Positions 10,187-22,400 of a DNA stretch of 64,000 bases are shown piece by piece. The DNA lies in assembly GCA_028583415.1 (NCBI GenBank), contig CM053276.1, positions 128,428,007 through 128,492,006 on the forward strand, in the 5' to 3' direction. The position numbers and the translations under genes are program-made. Under the pieces are notes generated by a model. The model was given only the letters and a program-made list of their open reading frames with translations, did not search any database and had not been told where the DNA came from. Position 1 is the first letter of the stretch; every line of letters begins with the position of its first letter. This DNA comes from Protea cynaroides. Taxonomy: Eukaryota > Streptophyta > Magnoliopsida > Proteales > Proteaceae.

Positions 10187-10733
10187 CCCCCTTTATTAAT
10201 GCCACCGCGGAGAATGATTTTGTTCCACAAGTATTCAGATTTAGTATATAAAATGAAAAATTCAAGTCTCTAATGGGGATTTGAGAGGTTTGAAGGAAGT
10301 CAGGAACAGATACTCAGCCGGAGTTTGGGGAATTACCAGAATGTATTAATATAATATGTGATTCAGCAACCTCGGACTGCATAAGCTGGGAAAGTGTTTC
10401 CAGTCATAAATTCAGTTTAGGTTTATTTCCAGAGGGGGAGGGGCAACCTGGATATACCACTGTAGTGTGTTGAGAGAAGCAACAACGGATGAACGGCGGT
10501 CATTACATTGGCAAGTTCTTTCAAGTGAACAGCATAAAATTACAAGAAAAAACCCTAAATTTAGAACTGGGTTTTCAGATATTGCGACGGCAGAAACTCT
10601 ACCCCTCTTCCTTGATTTAGTCGACTGCTGTCGTATGGGGTGATGTCTTCGTGTATTCAGTGGTCTTCCGACCCCTTGCTTCCGATGTTGAAAGTCGTAG
10701 GATTTTAATCAAATGGTTGAAGTAATGTATTGG
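10187..10733. other. Shared 3' flank between convergent U3 and U2 genes
   Basis: No protein gene. From about 10450 to 10733 the sequence is homologous to the flank of the truncated U2 copy (about 3905-4197). It carries one insertion of roughly 90-100 bp here (around 10495-10580) that the other copy lacks. Directly beyond the U2 3' end (minus strand) is CA, seven bases, then ACTTCAA, a close fit to the plant snRNA 3' box CA(N)3-10AGTNNAA. Confidence 0.7.
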
Positions 10734-10929
10734 TAGGGGTGCGCCAGGCCCGTGCAGTAGTGCAACGCATGGGCGACGCTTGAGGATCCCAGTAGCAAGC
10801 TACTGTGATGGACCCTCCCCCAAAAAAAATTAATTTAATATCATGTGGATCGATGATCCACGTATCAGATATTAAACTGATAAGAACAGATACTACACTT
10901 GATCTTAGCCAAAAGGCCGAGAAAGGTAT
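10734..10929 (-). ncRNA. U2: U2 spliceosomal snRNA
   Basis: The 196-nt length is that of plant U2. The 5' end on the minus strand is ATACCTTTCTCGGCC. The branch-point recognition GTAGTA lies within AAGTGTAGTATCTG. Stem-loop II sequence, an Sm-site T-run followed by GGGGGAGGG, and the 3' stem-loops ending GGCGCACCCCT follow. U2 pairs with the intron branch site in the spliceosome. All elements are intact. With the promoter and 3' box this looks like an active gene, unlike the truncated copy at 4198-4307. Confidence 0.96.
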
Positions 10930-10952
10930 GCTTTGAACCGGGGCTTATTCTC

Positions 10953-11006
10953 CTTTTCATAGACAGCCTCAGGCCACCCATTCGTCTATTATAAGCAATG
11001 TGGGAT
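10953..11006 (-). promoter_or_regulatory. U2 promoter: USE and TATA with Pol II-type spacing
   Basis: On the minus strand the USE ATCCCACATTG lies at 11006-10996 (about -77 to -67). TATGAAAAG lies at 10961-10953 (-32 to -24). The gap is 34 bp, the four-turn spacing that specifies Pol II in plant snRNA genes. The USE has one mismatch to RTCCCACATCG, the same one as in the U3 promoter. Confidence 0.88.
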
Positions 11007-11211
11007 TATTCAACATTTCACTTTCTAAATTGACAATTAGGCATTTTTTTTTTCTTTTCGGATTAGATAGGCCCCAAGGAGATTAGGCATAATAAGGCAT
11101 TTCTTTGATTCCGTCCATTTCCATGGAAGAATGATAGAAAGCCTATGACATAGTCCCAAAAAAGAAAAAAAAAAAGAAAAAAAAAGAAAAAAAAAAAGCT
11201 TCTCCAAAATT

Positions 11212-12035
11212 ATAGGTGTCAATCAGTCAGTCTTGTTCGGGCCTAATCGGTCTCATCAATTTAATACATTGCACTGTGATCGATATGTTTAGCTATCAGT
11301 CTTAATTTGTAAGATATTGGCTCATTTATATTCAATCCAATCAATCTGGGTCCCTAATCTGTCTTATATTAATCGATTTTTTTTTTGCTAGAAGATTAAA
11401 ATATGTTAAATATATTAATCAGTTTAATTGGTCTATTGACATCCATAATCGATTATCTTATCCAGTTATACTATTCGGTCTTATACTCGGTTATGCTATT
11501 CAGTTATCAATAGTTGTTTTATGTTTGAGTTTTTACTTTTTACCTTTCAATAAAACCAAATATTAGAGTTCATGTTGAGTTTACCTTTCAAAATGAAAAA
11601 GAAGCAGATGTTAAAAGAGAGACTTTGGCGATAAGGAAGGTGACAAGGAGAAAATGAGAAGCAAACGAACACGAGAGGGCCCTTCTCTTTGCAGCCTAAG
11701 TCTATTGAGTGTCGATAGAGAGAAAGAAACGGAGTGATATGACATAAAATAAAAAAGTAAAACCTATATTTAGCATGGGGAATGGCGATAGGGAAAAGTG
11801 GGATGAGAAAAAAATTAAAAGTCGAATTTATATAGGTCTAAGTCGGTCTTTAATCGATGCATGTCAATTCGGTCTTTAATCTATCGGTTCGGTCGGGTAA
11901 CCCAACGTATCAACCTATTAATAATCGGTCCGGGTCTTGGCCCGTTATGTTTATTAAACGGTGTGACTCGGGTCAGTTTTAAATAGGTCGGCCCAGCTCA
12001 GGGGACACGGTGCGGTCCTAAATTGACACCCCTAT
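11212..12035. mobile_element. Terminal-inverted-repeat element, about 0.8 kb, non-autonomous
   Basis: The left end ATAGGTGTCAAT and right end ATTGACACCCCTAT are inverted copies, differing by a two-base gap. The interior is rich in short CGGTC-type motifs and has no transposase. The type (GGGGTGTCAAT ends with a CGGTCGG-rich interior) is common in plants. The superfamily is not settled, and I could not find a clear target-site duplication. Confidence 0.6.
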
Positions 12036-13358
12036 TCGGAATGATGAAATCCTTTTCCAAATTCTAGGTAATTGAGTTATCCTCTTTGGGTGTTTACATC
12101 GAAGGGCCTTGATAAAGTGCCGGTACCATTTATATGTAAAGTTGTAAGAGGGTGAAAATGATCCTAACATTCAGTATTTTCTATAGAAATGACCACTCTC
12201 AAGACTCGAATCCATGCATTTCCCTAATAGCCCAACTTTTCTTTTTTGTTCTAAGCAATTGCCCCAGGGATCAAAACTATTTTCTTATGTTTTTCTCTCT
12301 ACAAGTATGCTTTTTAAGACAGAGGAGTAACTTCCAGGAAAACAAATCTTAGACCCACATTTACCTTACAATTTCATTTTTACCCATAATCTATATGCTA
12401 TAAAAAATGGATTCACCATATACCCTATTTATTTTTGTTATTTTTAAAATAATAAAAACATAAATAATATGGAATTGCAGCCATAAGTAATGATAAAAAA
12501 TGTATCCTAAGTAAAAATTTTGAGATTATTATATTGCAAAAAAAAATTAAAATTTTCCATGTTAATAAATCCTAAAATAGATAATTAATTAAAAATATTT
12601 CCCCATCTTTGGGGATAATTTGTGCAAATTTTATAGTTGTATTATGTGTAATTAATTTTGATAATATTACATGCAAAAAATACTGAAATATTTACTTTTT
12701 ATAAATCTGAAAATGATTAATTATGAAAAAATGAGATTTTTTTTAATAAAGAGAAAGATCACCCAAACCAGTAACTCAGATATTCTTTTTCGGTCTCTCC
12801 TCTCTTGAGCTTGTGGGCCTACTACTAATAATACAATTTCTCACAAGTTGAGCCCCTATCCTCTTGATATATTTTTTTTTCCTCTCATTGACTTTGTGGA
12901 ATCTTACTAATGAGCTTACAGCTTACGAGATCCTTCCCCTTTAATAAATTATGAAAAATGAAAGAAGTAGAGAGTTATGTTGAGTATTGTATATTTATAC
13001 TACTCTAGTGCTTAAATTTAACAAAATTGCATAAAAGGTACTGTAATTTATTTTTATACTCCAAATTATTAAAGGTAAATTTACTATAAATTTCCTTCTT
13101 ATTCTTCTTCTTTTTATTTTTTTTTATTTTATGAATTTACTGTAATTTATTTTTAAATTGAACGAGATTAGGTAATAAGTAAGTATTTTGATTGATACAT
13201 CTTAGATTCTTAAACCTTTTAAACGGTGCATTATATATGAGCTACAGGTGTTATTATATCTAACTGAGTTCCATTGATACCAATCAGACGGTCAGAAGAG
13301 TTTTAGATGAAGAACTAAATTCCATTGATACCAACCAAACGGTCAAAAAAGTTTCCAC
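12036..13358. other. No gene seen; AT-rich spacer
   Basis: Very AT-rich with scattered homopolymers. Short ORFs have no recognisable product or splice context. An imperfect direct repeat, CCATTGATACCAA followed by a C-rich word, occurs near 13272 and 13322. Confidence 0.6.
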
Positions 13359-13880
13359 TCACGAATTGGGTGGGGGCCGCGCGAACGCGTACCCCCTCTA
13401 GCACAAATTATGACGTACACTCTCCCACTTGGGGAGATGTTAGGCGGGCACCCATCCCAAGTGCAATGGATGTCACCAACCTAGGCCATGAGCCTTATTG
13501 ATCACCCATAGACCCCGTCCAGGTAAGTATGTTTTCTAACCCTTGTTTTCCCTCATTTATGCACTTCCTATCTTCCTCCTCTCTACTAACCGGTCGATGT
13601 GGGACTAAAAGCTTTAAAGTTCCCTTATCCTTTTCTTTTTGACCGGTTTATTTGGGCTTCTGAAGGAGCCAACCTATGAAAGAGCTTCTCTTGCCAACAT
13701 ATAATATGTTCAATGGATCAGTGTGTTTATTCGTTGTTCAGCCATTGAATCTGATTAAAGACAACCTCACCAAAGAATCTACTATCTTGACTTGCGCAGA
13801 TTAGATCCCACCGGACCCAAGTTCCAAGGATACAATGGCGCCAGGTTTGGAAATAAGACGGATCAACAGTGTGTGTGGAG
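13359..13880. repeat. Dispersed repeat family, copy 1
   Basis: Homologous to 18706-19145. The best-conserved part begins GGTGGGGGCCGCGCGAACGC and runs about 170 bp. A shared GGTCGATGTGGGACTAAA word follows, with lower similarity to about 13870. The GC-rich head contrasts with its surroundings. It is probably part of a retrotransposon LTR or non-autonomous element, but I do not recognise the family. Confidence 0.7.
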
Positions 13881-16800
13881 GCATAGTTCAAGCAATCGGT
13901 ATGTATGTATCGGCTGATACTGTGTCTGATATTTGGATTTAAAACCTGAATGGAGGGGAAAATGTATGCGAAAATGCAGCCACTTTTGGAAAACCAAGAC
14001 CAGCACACTCTCTAATTCTGGCCACCATGTAAAATGCTACTGACAGTCACATTCCATCAAAATACAACAGATGCAAAGCTAGGGGTACTGTGTTACGTCT
14101 TAGTCCCACATCGGCTCTATCAAAGCTGAGTGGGAGTTGATATGCTCTCGGCAACCCTCTCTTGATAAGCCGGTTTTGAGGGATGAAAACCAAAATCGTA
14201 TTATACTGGGAGATGGATTATCTGTCGCAAAGGAAGCAATGCTTGACAGGATCGAAGTGGAGGCTGGTGCGAAAGAGACTGCTGAGTGACTACAACAAAG
14301 ATGAATTTGAGGAATGATCATAGCAATGGCCTACTTTTTTTTTTTTGGTGAATACAACGACTTACTTTACTGCTAGTTATAAGCTACTTCTGCTGACCTT
14401 GAGAGAGTTGTAACTCATATGCTAGCTTAGTGAAGAACTGTAATGGGGGACAAGATTGTCTTCCCCATATGTGTGAAGCCACTAATGAAGTATTTAGAAA
14501 CAAAACTGAGATTAATACATGAAAAAAAAATTGTAAAATTTATTTGTATAAATCTCCCATGTTACAATATAAACCTTCATAAAATGGATGAAAAACTAAG
14601 TTTGGCAGCTTTCGTTTAACAACTGAAAATACAACCATGAAAGATCAATAGATGAGGGCCATATGATTTTTTGGTGTATCACTTATTCAAACTTAATTTT
14701 GACCAGAACAACCCTCCATGCGGCCGAAAATGGTGGACTAAGAAAGTAAATCTCCCTTTAGGAGGTTCTGTAAATAATATTTCCTTCTTTGGTATTTGTG
14801 TTGTGTTTGCCTTACACAATAAGATGAATCCCTCATTTCCTCTTCAGCTGAACACACAGTGTAATGCAAACCCAATAACGATATGATTGAACAGATAGTG
14901 GTTGCAAATAGGATCCCAATAATGTAGTGACTTCCAGCAATTAATAATAACAGTAACTCAAGAAACAAGAGGGAAGAAAAGAGGCCGATCTCAGGCAAAG
15001 GGCATCTCACCCAAAACGTGGAGGCAATAGTCTTGTCATTGTCAATATCAACTCAGTTTCATTCTTCAACTTACTTTGGCCTATGCCTTACATTGTCTAA
15101 ATAGGACTAACATGAACCTCAATATTGAAAATAAAACTAACAAGGAAAGTAATAAACTTGGAAAGTAAATAGTAATGGAAACTAGATTACAATGAAAATA
15201 AAACCCTGCTATAACTATAACTACTAAACTTTGCATGATAATCTACTAAAATTGGGACTGAATTGGGATAGCTTGACTAGCAATCTTGAACAGCACGACC
15301 AGATTGGTTCCTCATCATGATTTGATCTTGTGAGATCTTGTGATTTGATCTTGATTTGATCTTGGCATGGGCTGTTGTTGACTAAACAATACTGCATCAG
15401 TGATTACAATCATTTGTGGGCATTGCATACTGAAAAGGAGTCATCTCTCTTCCTTCCACTAGCAACTGATGAGTACTGCTCCTAACGAATAGATTTCTAG
15501 TGATTCTACAGAGAACAGCTATATGCATCGTTTGAGAACACTTCAAGGAACTTCTCTGTAGCTTTATTAGTGTGGAAAATGGCCTAGTACTCATTAACCC
15601 TTTTCCAAATATCACAGGAAATGCCATGAACATTGATCACTGGTGTCTGAAGTCTGAAAAAGCAAATCTGACCTGCATTTGAAGTCATCAAACGAATTAA
15701 GATTGCTTTCAGTGCAGTATTGGAGAATTGTAAATCTCAGGACAACAAATGAATCAAGTAAGAAGAGATTTTAATTACACCAGAAAATGAATTCCCAGCA
15801 TATTCCACGATCATGCAGAGCACCATTGGCTGAAGCAACTCTAGCACCAGGTTCGGGACTACTGGCCATCACTAAAGCCACATTGCTTAACAAAAACCCA
15901 AATATGCTGGAAATGTAAGAGGATGTGATGGGGTTTATATAGAGAGTTAGAATCTAATTCAGCCATAAATATTTGGATACTTTACTAGATTTTATCAAGT
16001 CGGTAATGAAGCATTTACAAACAAAATTTGAGAAGATTTTTTGCCTTTTCATATTTGTTTGTGTTCATAGGTCAAGCCGCCAATGAAGCATTATAAACAA
16101 AATCTGAAATTTTTTTTAACCTTTTGATATATTTGTGTTCATAGTATTACTGTTTCAACCCATTTTTAATAGGCAGCACTATATAAAGCATTTAAGGACA
16201 AAATCTGAGCAGCAGATCTTTTACATTCATCAATATCTTGATGGAACAATGAATGGCAAACAGACTCTGATTAGCTTTATTAGGGGAAAAACATATTTAA
16301 CATAAAGGTAGAGAAGTTTAGGAAATTCTAAGATGAATGGAAATGAGAAACAGCAACAAAAACTACTTATATATCAAGCTCCAGAAGTTGTTAGCACTTG
16401 AAATTCAGATCTAACAATTATATGTGAAAATAGAATTATATTTTACTGACTTCAAGATTAACTAATTAAATTCTGTAAAGAGTGTGGTAGATTATCAAAG
16501 CAAACAAAAGTTGTAATCAAATTACTTCAATAAGTTGCGAGCTCCACCATAATTAAACTCTACCGAACATTTCACACAATTGATAGCTGCTCCTTGTACT
16601 CATTGAATGCATAATAGTAATCTAGCTTGTGAATTTGATAGACAAATAAAGCGATGCAGTGCATTGAATGAACTAAAGATATAGCAAGGATGCCAAAATA
16701 AATCAATGACATGATTAAGGGATCAAGATTGTCTATATAGAAAAATTTTGACAGTTACCCTCATTGACCGAAAGAAGAATAACTGTTGACAAAGAATGCA

Positions 16801-18705
16801 ATATTGTTTAAAAGAGTGTTGGTCATTTAATATCCCACAAATAACAGTTTGCAAGTTGAATTTGGTTTATTCATGGCCCCTTAGCTAGAGACAACAAAGT
16901 AATGGTCTGATTGGCCCAGCATATTGAATAAATTGTCTGATTCTAGAAAACTGTTTGTCAAGAATTAGAGTCAGATAGTCTTTATGTGCAAAAGAAGATG
17001 ATAATGCAGGATATAAGCACAGATTGTGTACTCTCTCACTAGGGCTCAAAAAGGATGAGTAGAGTAAATAACACTCTAGGCTAATGCTTCCTTCAGCGGT
17101 AGTCAAGGAAAGGATCCGCCTTAACTGAAAAAAACAATCATTACAACTACTTATCCTACAAAGCTCATAATCTAACAGGAACATCAAGAAAAAGGAGAAA
17201 GTTTAAAGGTTTGAGAGAGAGGTTGATACATGGAGATAGAAATAGAAATAGTTAGGAGAGGTTTGGTAAAGAAAAAGGACACTTAGAGATGCTTGATAGA
17301 TTTGTCCAAAACTAACCATAGTAAGATGATGATGCGGGCATTTCAACAAAAACTGGCTCCAGCCAGACTGCCAATGGCAAGTATTGAGGGCGTTTTGTCA
17401 AACTAGTACTTCTCTATTCATGCAGGTGGATGCACTAGACCATCCATATTTCTCCTCATCCCTAAATTATTCACAATCTCCCAATACCCATTGTCATTTC
17501 AATAAATTCTGGCTTTTTCCTGTATCAAACTAGATTCAATTCTATTCATTTCTTCTTTTTTTCAGAGTTAAACTAGGTCACTGAGTATATTTTATTTCAT
17601 TTTTTTTATATCTTTTTCCTAAGAGCTGTGGCCCTAAGACCACTTAAGTAGTTCTTATCCTGAAAAATGCTATGAATGCTTCATATTGTTGTTTTTGTTT
17701 CAATAGTAGCATCTAATTTTCTGCTGAGTTCCCCCCACTCCCTACCCCCCCGAGAAAAGGGAAAAATAATCTAACTTCCTGCTGTTGAACGTTTTACCAT
17801 ATAAAGCACAACATTCAACTCAAAGATCTAAAGCTTCCACCATATTTTTTCTGGAGCCATTGGACTAAGCAACCCAAAGGGTCATGGATTTCCTGGTTGG
17901 CTGGTATGTACAATTACTTGCATAAACTTACACAAATCACTTCAGGCTGACCTGTTTCATCACCATAAGGCTTCATACAATGACCATATAAATAGAGAAT
18001 CAGAATTCAGCTCGTTCTCATTTGATGAAATCCTCAAACACAGGGCTGTCCATCCCTAATTTGATGTGGATTGCTGACCACAAAAACTCATTTTTTTCCT
18101 TTTTTTTTCTTTTTGCAATGAAGATTAAGACTACAAATCTAGGAAGTCTAATTGTACAAATTTTCACAAAGACATGAAGGCAATAATCTTCACAAAGAAA
18201 CAAGTAGGTAATAATCCTCACAAAAAAAAAAAAAGTAATAATCTTCACAAAAAGAGGAAACAGGCAGCAACAAGCGACAGACAATGACCTTCAATAAGCT
18301 TCGTCTCCCCCTCACGTAGACAGACAACCGGCAGGAACATCTTCAATAAGCTTCATCTTGCCCTCAGGTGGAGGGACCCATTTGGAGAAATAACAAGCAA
18401 GTGCAGCAACAACCAGGTTGTTCGTAAAGGCAAGTTACAAATATCAGGAAAGGAGGCCTGCCTGTCTTCTGTGGCCTGACGGTCATGCTTACGGCACAAA
18501 ACAACAAATATAGACCGACATTCCACCATAACTAGGTCCACATCCCGTCAACCCTCGTAAGTTCCTCTACTTCCCCCCTCTCCTTCAGATAAGCCATCTA
18601 GACCTGCTGCTACTTTCAGGGGCAGATCTCTATCATGGATTCCTCAAGGTCTGTACCCAACAGAATACCAATTCCAATCAGAAAGTAATAAAAAATTAAC
18701 TTAAG
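13881..18705. other. Gene-free region with degenerate repeats
   Basis: No convincing gene was found on either strand. At 14471-14505, 15998-16032, 16075-16110 and 16172-16210 a motif around AATGAAGCATTTANAAACAA recurs (see findings). A TGCATCA junction at about 15393-15399 may be the end of an LTR-type element. A USE-like AGTCCCACATCGG at 14101 has no snRNA downstream. Short pieces such as TTCACAAAGA (18160-18250) repeat locally. Confidence 0.5.
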
Positions 18706-19145
18706 ACTTGGGTGGGGGCCGCGCGAACGCGTACCCCCTCTGGCACAAATTATGACGTACACTCTCCCACTTGGGGAGATGTTAGGCGGGCACCCATCCC
18801 ATGTGCAATGGATGTCACCAACCCAGGCAATGGACCTTCTTGATCATCCATAAACCCCGTCCAGGTAAGTATGTTACTCTTCACTTGATTTCCCATACTT
18901 ATGCACTTGCCATCCTCCTCCTCTTCACTAACTGGTCGATGTGGGACTAAATCCTTTTAAGTTCCCAACTGAACTTCAAAGGCCCAACGTAAAATAGTCA
19001 ACTTTGCCTATGGACCAGTGTGTCTATTTGTTGTTTAGCCATTGAATCTGCGATCGTGACTCACAGATTGAGATCCCACTATACCCAAGTTCTAACGATA
19101 CCGTGGGGCTAGTGTTGGAGATAAGATATGGTTTTTGCCCACTCA
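18706..19145. repeat. Dispersed repeat family, copy 2
   Basis: The second copy of the 13359-13880 family, in the same orientation and 5.3 kb away. It has the same GCCGCGCGAACGC head, the GTGCAATGGATGTCACCAACC segment with one change, and the GATGTGGGACTAAA word. It ends about 330 bp from the stop codon of the XRN gene and so may lie near that gene's 3' end. Confidence 0.7.
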
Positions 19146-19472
19146 GTCCTAGGTAAAGGATCTAGAGATAAAACAGGGCCCCAGCTATTGAGCCTGTTCA
19201 AACACCCAATCAATTGTTTAGGAGAGGTGTATTAAACAGGGCAACTGGGCAAGGCCCTATGTCCACAGAGAAGCCTCCTAGTCTTGCATTTGTTCCTTTG
19301 GGTCAGTAATTTATTTGTCCTGGCAATAATGGCAACTATCTTTTGCTCATGGAAGCTTTCTTTTTGTATTAAGTGAAAAAACTGCATTACACCAACTTAT
19401 ACTACAAAACTCATAATCTAACAGAGATGAAGAAAGCAGTTACTGAAATCAAGTTGATACTTAAAATGGAAA

Positions 19473-22400
19473 TTACAAATCACTCATCGCTGAGAGCAAA
19501 ACTTGATTGGATTTCTTGAGAGTCCTAGCTTCTTCTGCCTCTTGACTTTGGAAACTTCGGAGACTTTGGAGACTTTGGAGTGCCTTGGCCTTCCTCCTGG
19601 CTCGTCTCTTTTTCTGAGATCTAGTTGGTTTGATAGAACTTGCTTCCTCATGATTGAGCCCTTTCTCATGAACTGAAGTGAGTTTGATAGAACTTGCTTC
19701 ATCATGATTGAGCACTTTCTCAGGAACTGGACTTTGCAGTCTATGGCATTCCTTGATTCGTTGCCCTTTCTCATGAACTGGAGTCAGTTTGATAGAACTT
19801 GCTTCATCATGATTGAGCCCTTTCTCATGAACTGGAGTTAGTTTGATAGAGCTTGCTTCATCATGATTGAGCCCTTTCTCAGGAACTGGACTTTGGAGTC
19901 TTTGGTGTTCCTTGATTTGTTTCTTGTCAATTGAGTATTCATGTTTCTTCTTTACCCGCTTTCTTTTCCGAGATTTACTCCCATTTAGGCAACTTTGCTC
20001 ACCATGATCAACATTGATCCGACTTTGATCATTGTAATCAAGCTGCACTTTCTCACAAACTGTCTCTTTAGGGTTTTGGTGACATAAGCCATCTGTAGTG
20101 ACATCAATATTGATGTGATTTCGTTCACCATTACCAGGCCTTTTGTTATTACCAGTATCTTTGGAGTTTGGCTGACATGGGATATAATCTGTAGCAACAT
20201 AGGCATTGAGATTTGTAGATACAATACCCAATTGCTGCTTCATGGGACAAGATTCTGATACAAGGACATTAGCAATTGATTTTCGGCGTCTCCTCGGCCT
20301 CTTTTTCCGGGCTTTAGTCCCCACGCAAACTTGTTCACGGCGATCAGGTCGTTCCTCAGAAACCACTGCTTTGGATTTTGGCTGATATCCAGTGCAATCT
20401 GCAGTTACACTGGCAATGATGCAACTCTGTTCACCATGATCAGGATTTTTCTCACTAGCTGTCTTTTTGGAGTTTGGTTGCTTCATGAGATAATACTCTG
20501 ATACAAGCCGCCGGGCCACTTTCGCCAGAGAAGGGCCTGAGATGGATTTCGGGATGGGTCTGGCCATGAAGGTTGAAAGTAAATTTCAGTGCAAGATGTG
20601 AAGCAATTACAAATTTAAAAGAAGCTCCATCCGTTGAGCTAAAAAGATTTGTTGTAGGTAATAATAACCTTTCAGATCTACGTCCAAAAACAGCTAACTT
20701 CTCATGCCACAACATTGGAGCAGAAACATCGTAGCTGCGGATTGACTGAGGACAAAAGCAACAAAAACGTTGGACTACATATATTGTATAAATTTCAAAA
20801 TTCAGCAAGATGATCTGGTGATCATTAGCTGAGTCAAATAAGTACTGGAATAACCATGAATGAAGGTCAAAATCTCCTCCAGGTTTCCTAGTTGGAAGAA
20901 TTCATCTTTCAGTGCGACGTTAAATAATAATGTTTTTTTTTTTTTTTTTTTTTTTGGGGGGGGGTGTTGGGGGCGGGACGAATCACAAGAGAAAATCAAT
21001 CATTGATGGCTTAGTTTTCAGTTTTCAAAAATCTTATGTTACCATTGAAGTTTTTGAAAGATCACAACTCGGTGCCGAATCAGTTGGATTTGATTTAGCT
21101 TGATTTTCCAACATTTCAGGCACAAAATAAGCCATTCAAATTGGAGAGAAGGGAAAAGGAAGAAAATGGAAATACATACCTTCCCAGGAATCAAAACTCC
21201 TTCTGGTAGCCTGGGAATGTGAGGATGAAAGGCAGGGAACTTATAACAGACAGAACTGCAAACAAGAAAAATAGAAGATTCACTATCAATAAATAGAATA
21301 GTTTTTTTAGTTTCTTATGATAAGAATTACACAGCAAGATAACCATGACTAGGAAACTCACATGGTTTCATTCTTTGTGATCATCTCCATGTCCTCAATT
21401 GGAGAATAGATTTCAAGAGGCAACACTGGCTTATCAGAAATATATATGTATCCGTTCATGCCATTGCTGGACGTAATCCTCTTCCCATTAGCAACATTAT
21501 AATAGAAAAGAAATGACAAAAGAAAAAGTTGAAAAGCTCGACTGCTCCAGAGGTCGAAAGAGATTCTCAGTAACAAGTAGGATCTCATAAATAAGTCACA
21601 ATAAGAAAACTTAGTAGGTCCACTTGGAACTCGGGCACATCATGCTTTTTACTTTACAATTGCAACAGCTACTATAACTTATAATTACAAGAAAAACTCA
21701 TATAATAAAAGAAGAGGGTTGTGGTGGTTGGGGGTTGGGGGGGGGGGGGTTCTTAGAAGTCCTGGTCCAGAAAAGAAAGAAATCATATAGTTTTATTCCT
21801 ACATTGTTTTAAGAGCTGGTACAGTATAAGAGATGTGAAGGGTTGTGTTTGGCTTTATTTTCTCCCCAACCAATGTATGACAGGATACAAAGATCATGAA
21901 ATATGGAAAAAAAAATTATCAAAGGCAGTTCTATAAGACTAACAGCAACAGAAACCACCAGACATGGACATCCTTCAAGACATGGACTGGGCCAAGTTGA
22001 TTGCAATATCACTGGCCTCCCCCAGCACCTGCTAGAAAAGGTATAAATGAGAATGAAATGGTCTTAGATTCCTTATTTATGCAGGAAAATCCAAATCGTG
22101 GCATCTTTCCCTTCCCAAAATGACGATATTCCCTACTACATTGGTCTAGAAAATTCAATGCTTTTCAAATCCATAGTCTATGAAGAAAAGCAAGAGCCTT
22201 GGGCCTCATCAGAGCTGAAATCAGACCAAAGAAAAAAAAGGTCTCACAAAATGGAACACAAATACAACCTGGTAAGGCATCCCAAAACCTATCGCAATAA
22301 ACGCGTAACCATTGCTGACCATACAACTATATCAGAGTAGAGATAACAAATTTCTACCTGTCCCCATGGGTCAGCGAAAGGGTGGGTATGTTGTAGCCCT

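Noticed and set aside
14101..14113. USE-like AGTCCCACATCGG as an snRNA promoter
   Set aside because: No TATA at the right distance and no snRNA body follows. The same word is common in plant repeats, and inverted versions are in the 13.6 and 18.9 kb repeats.
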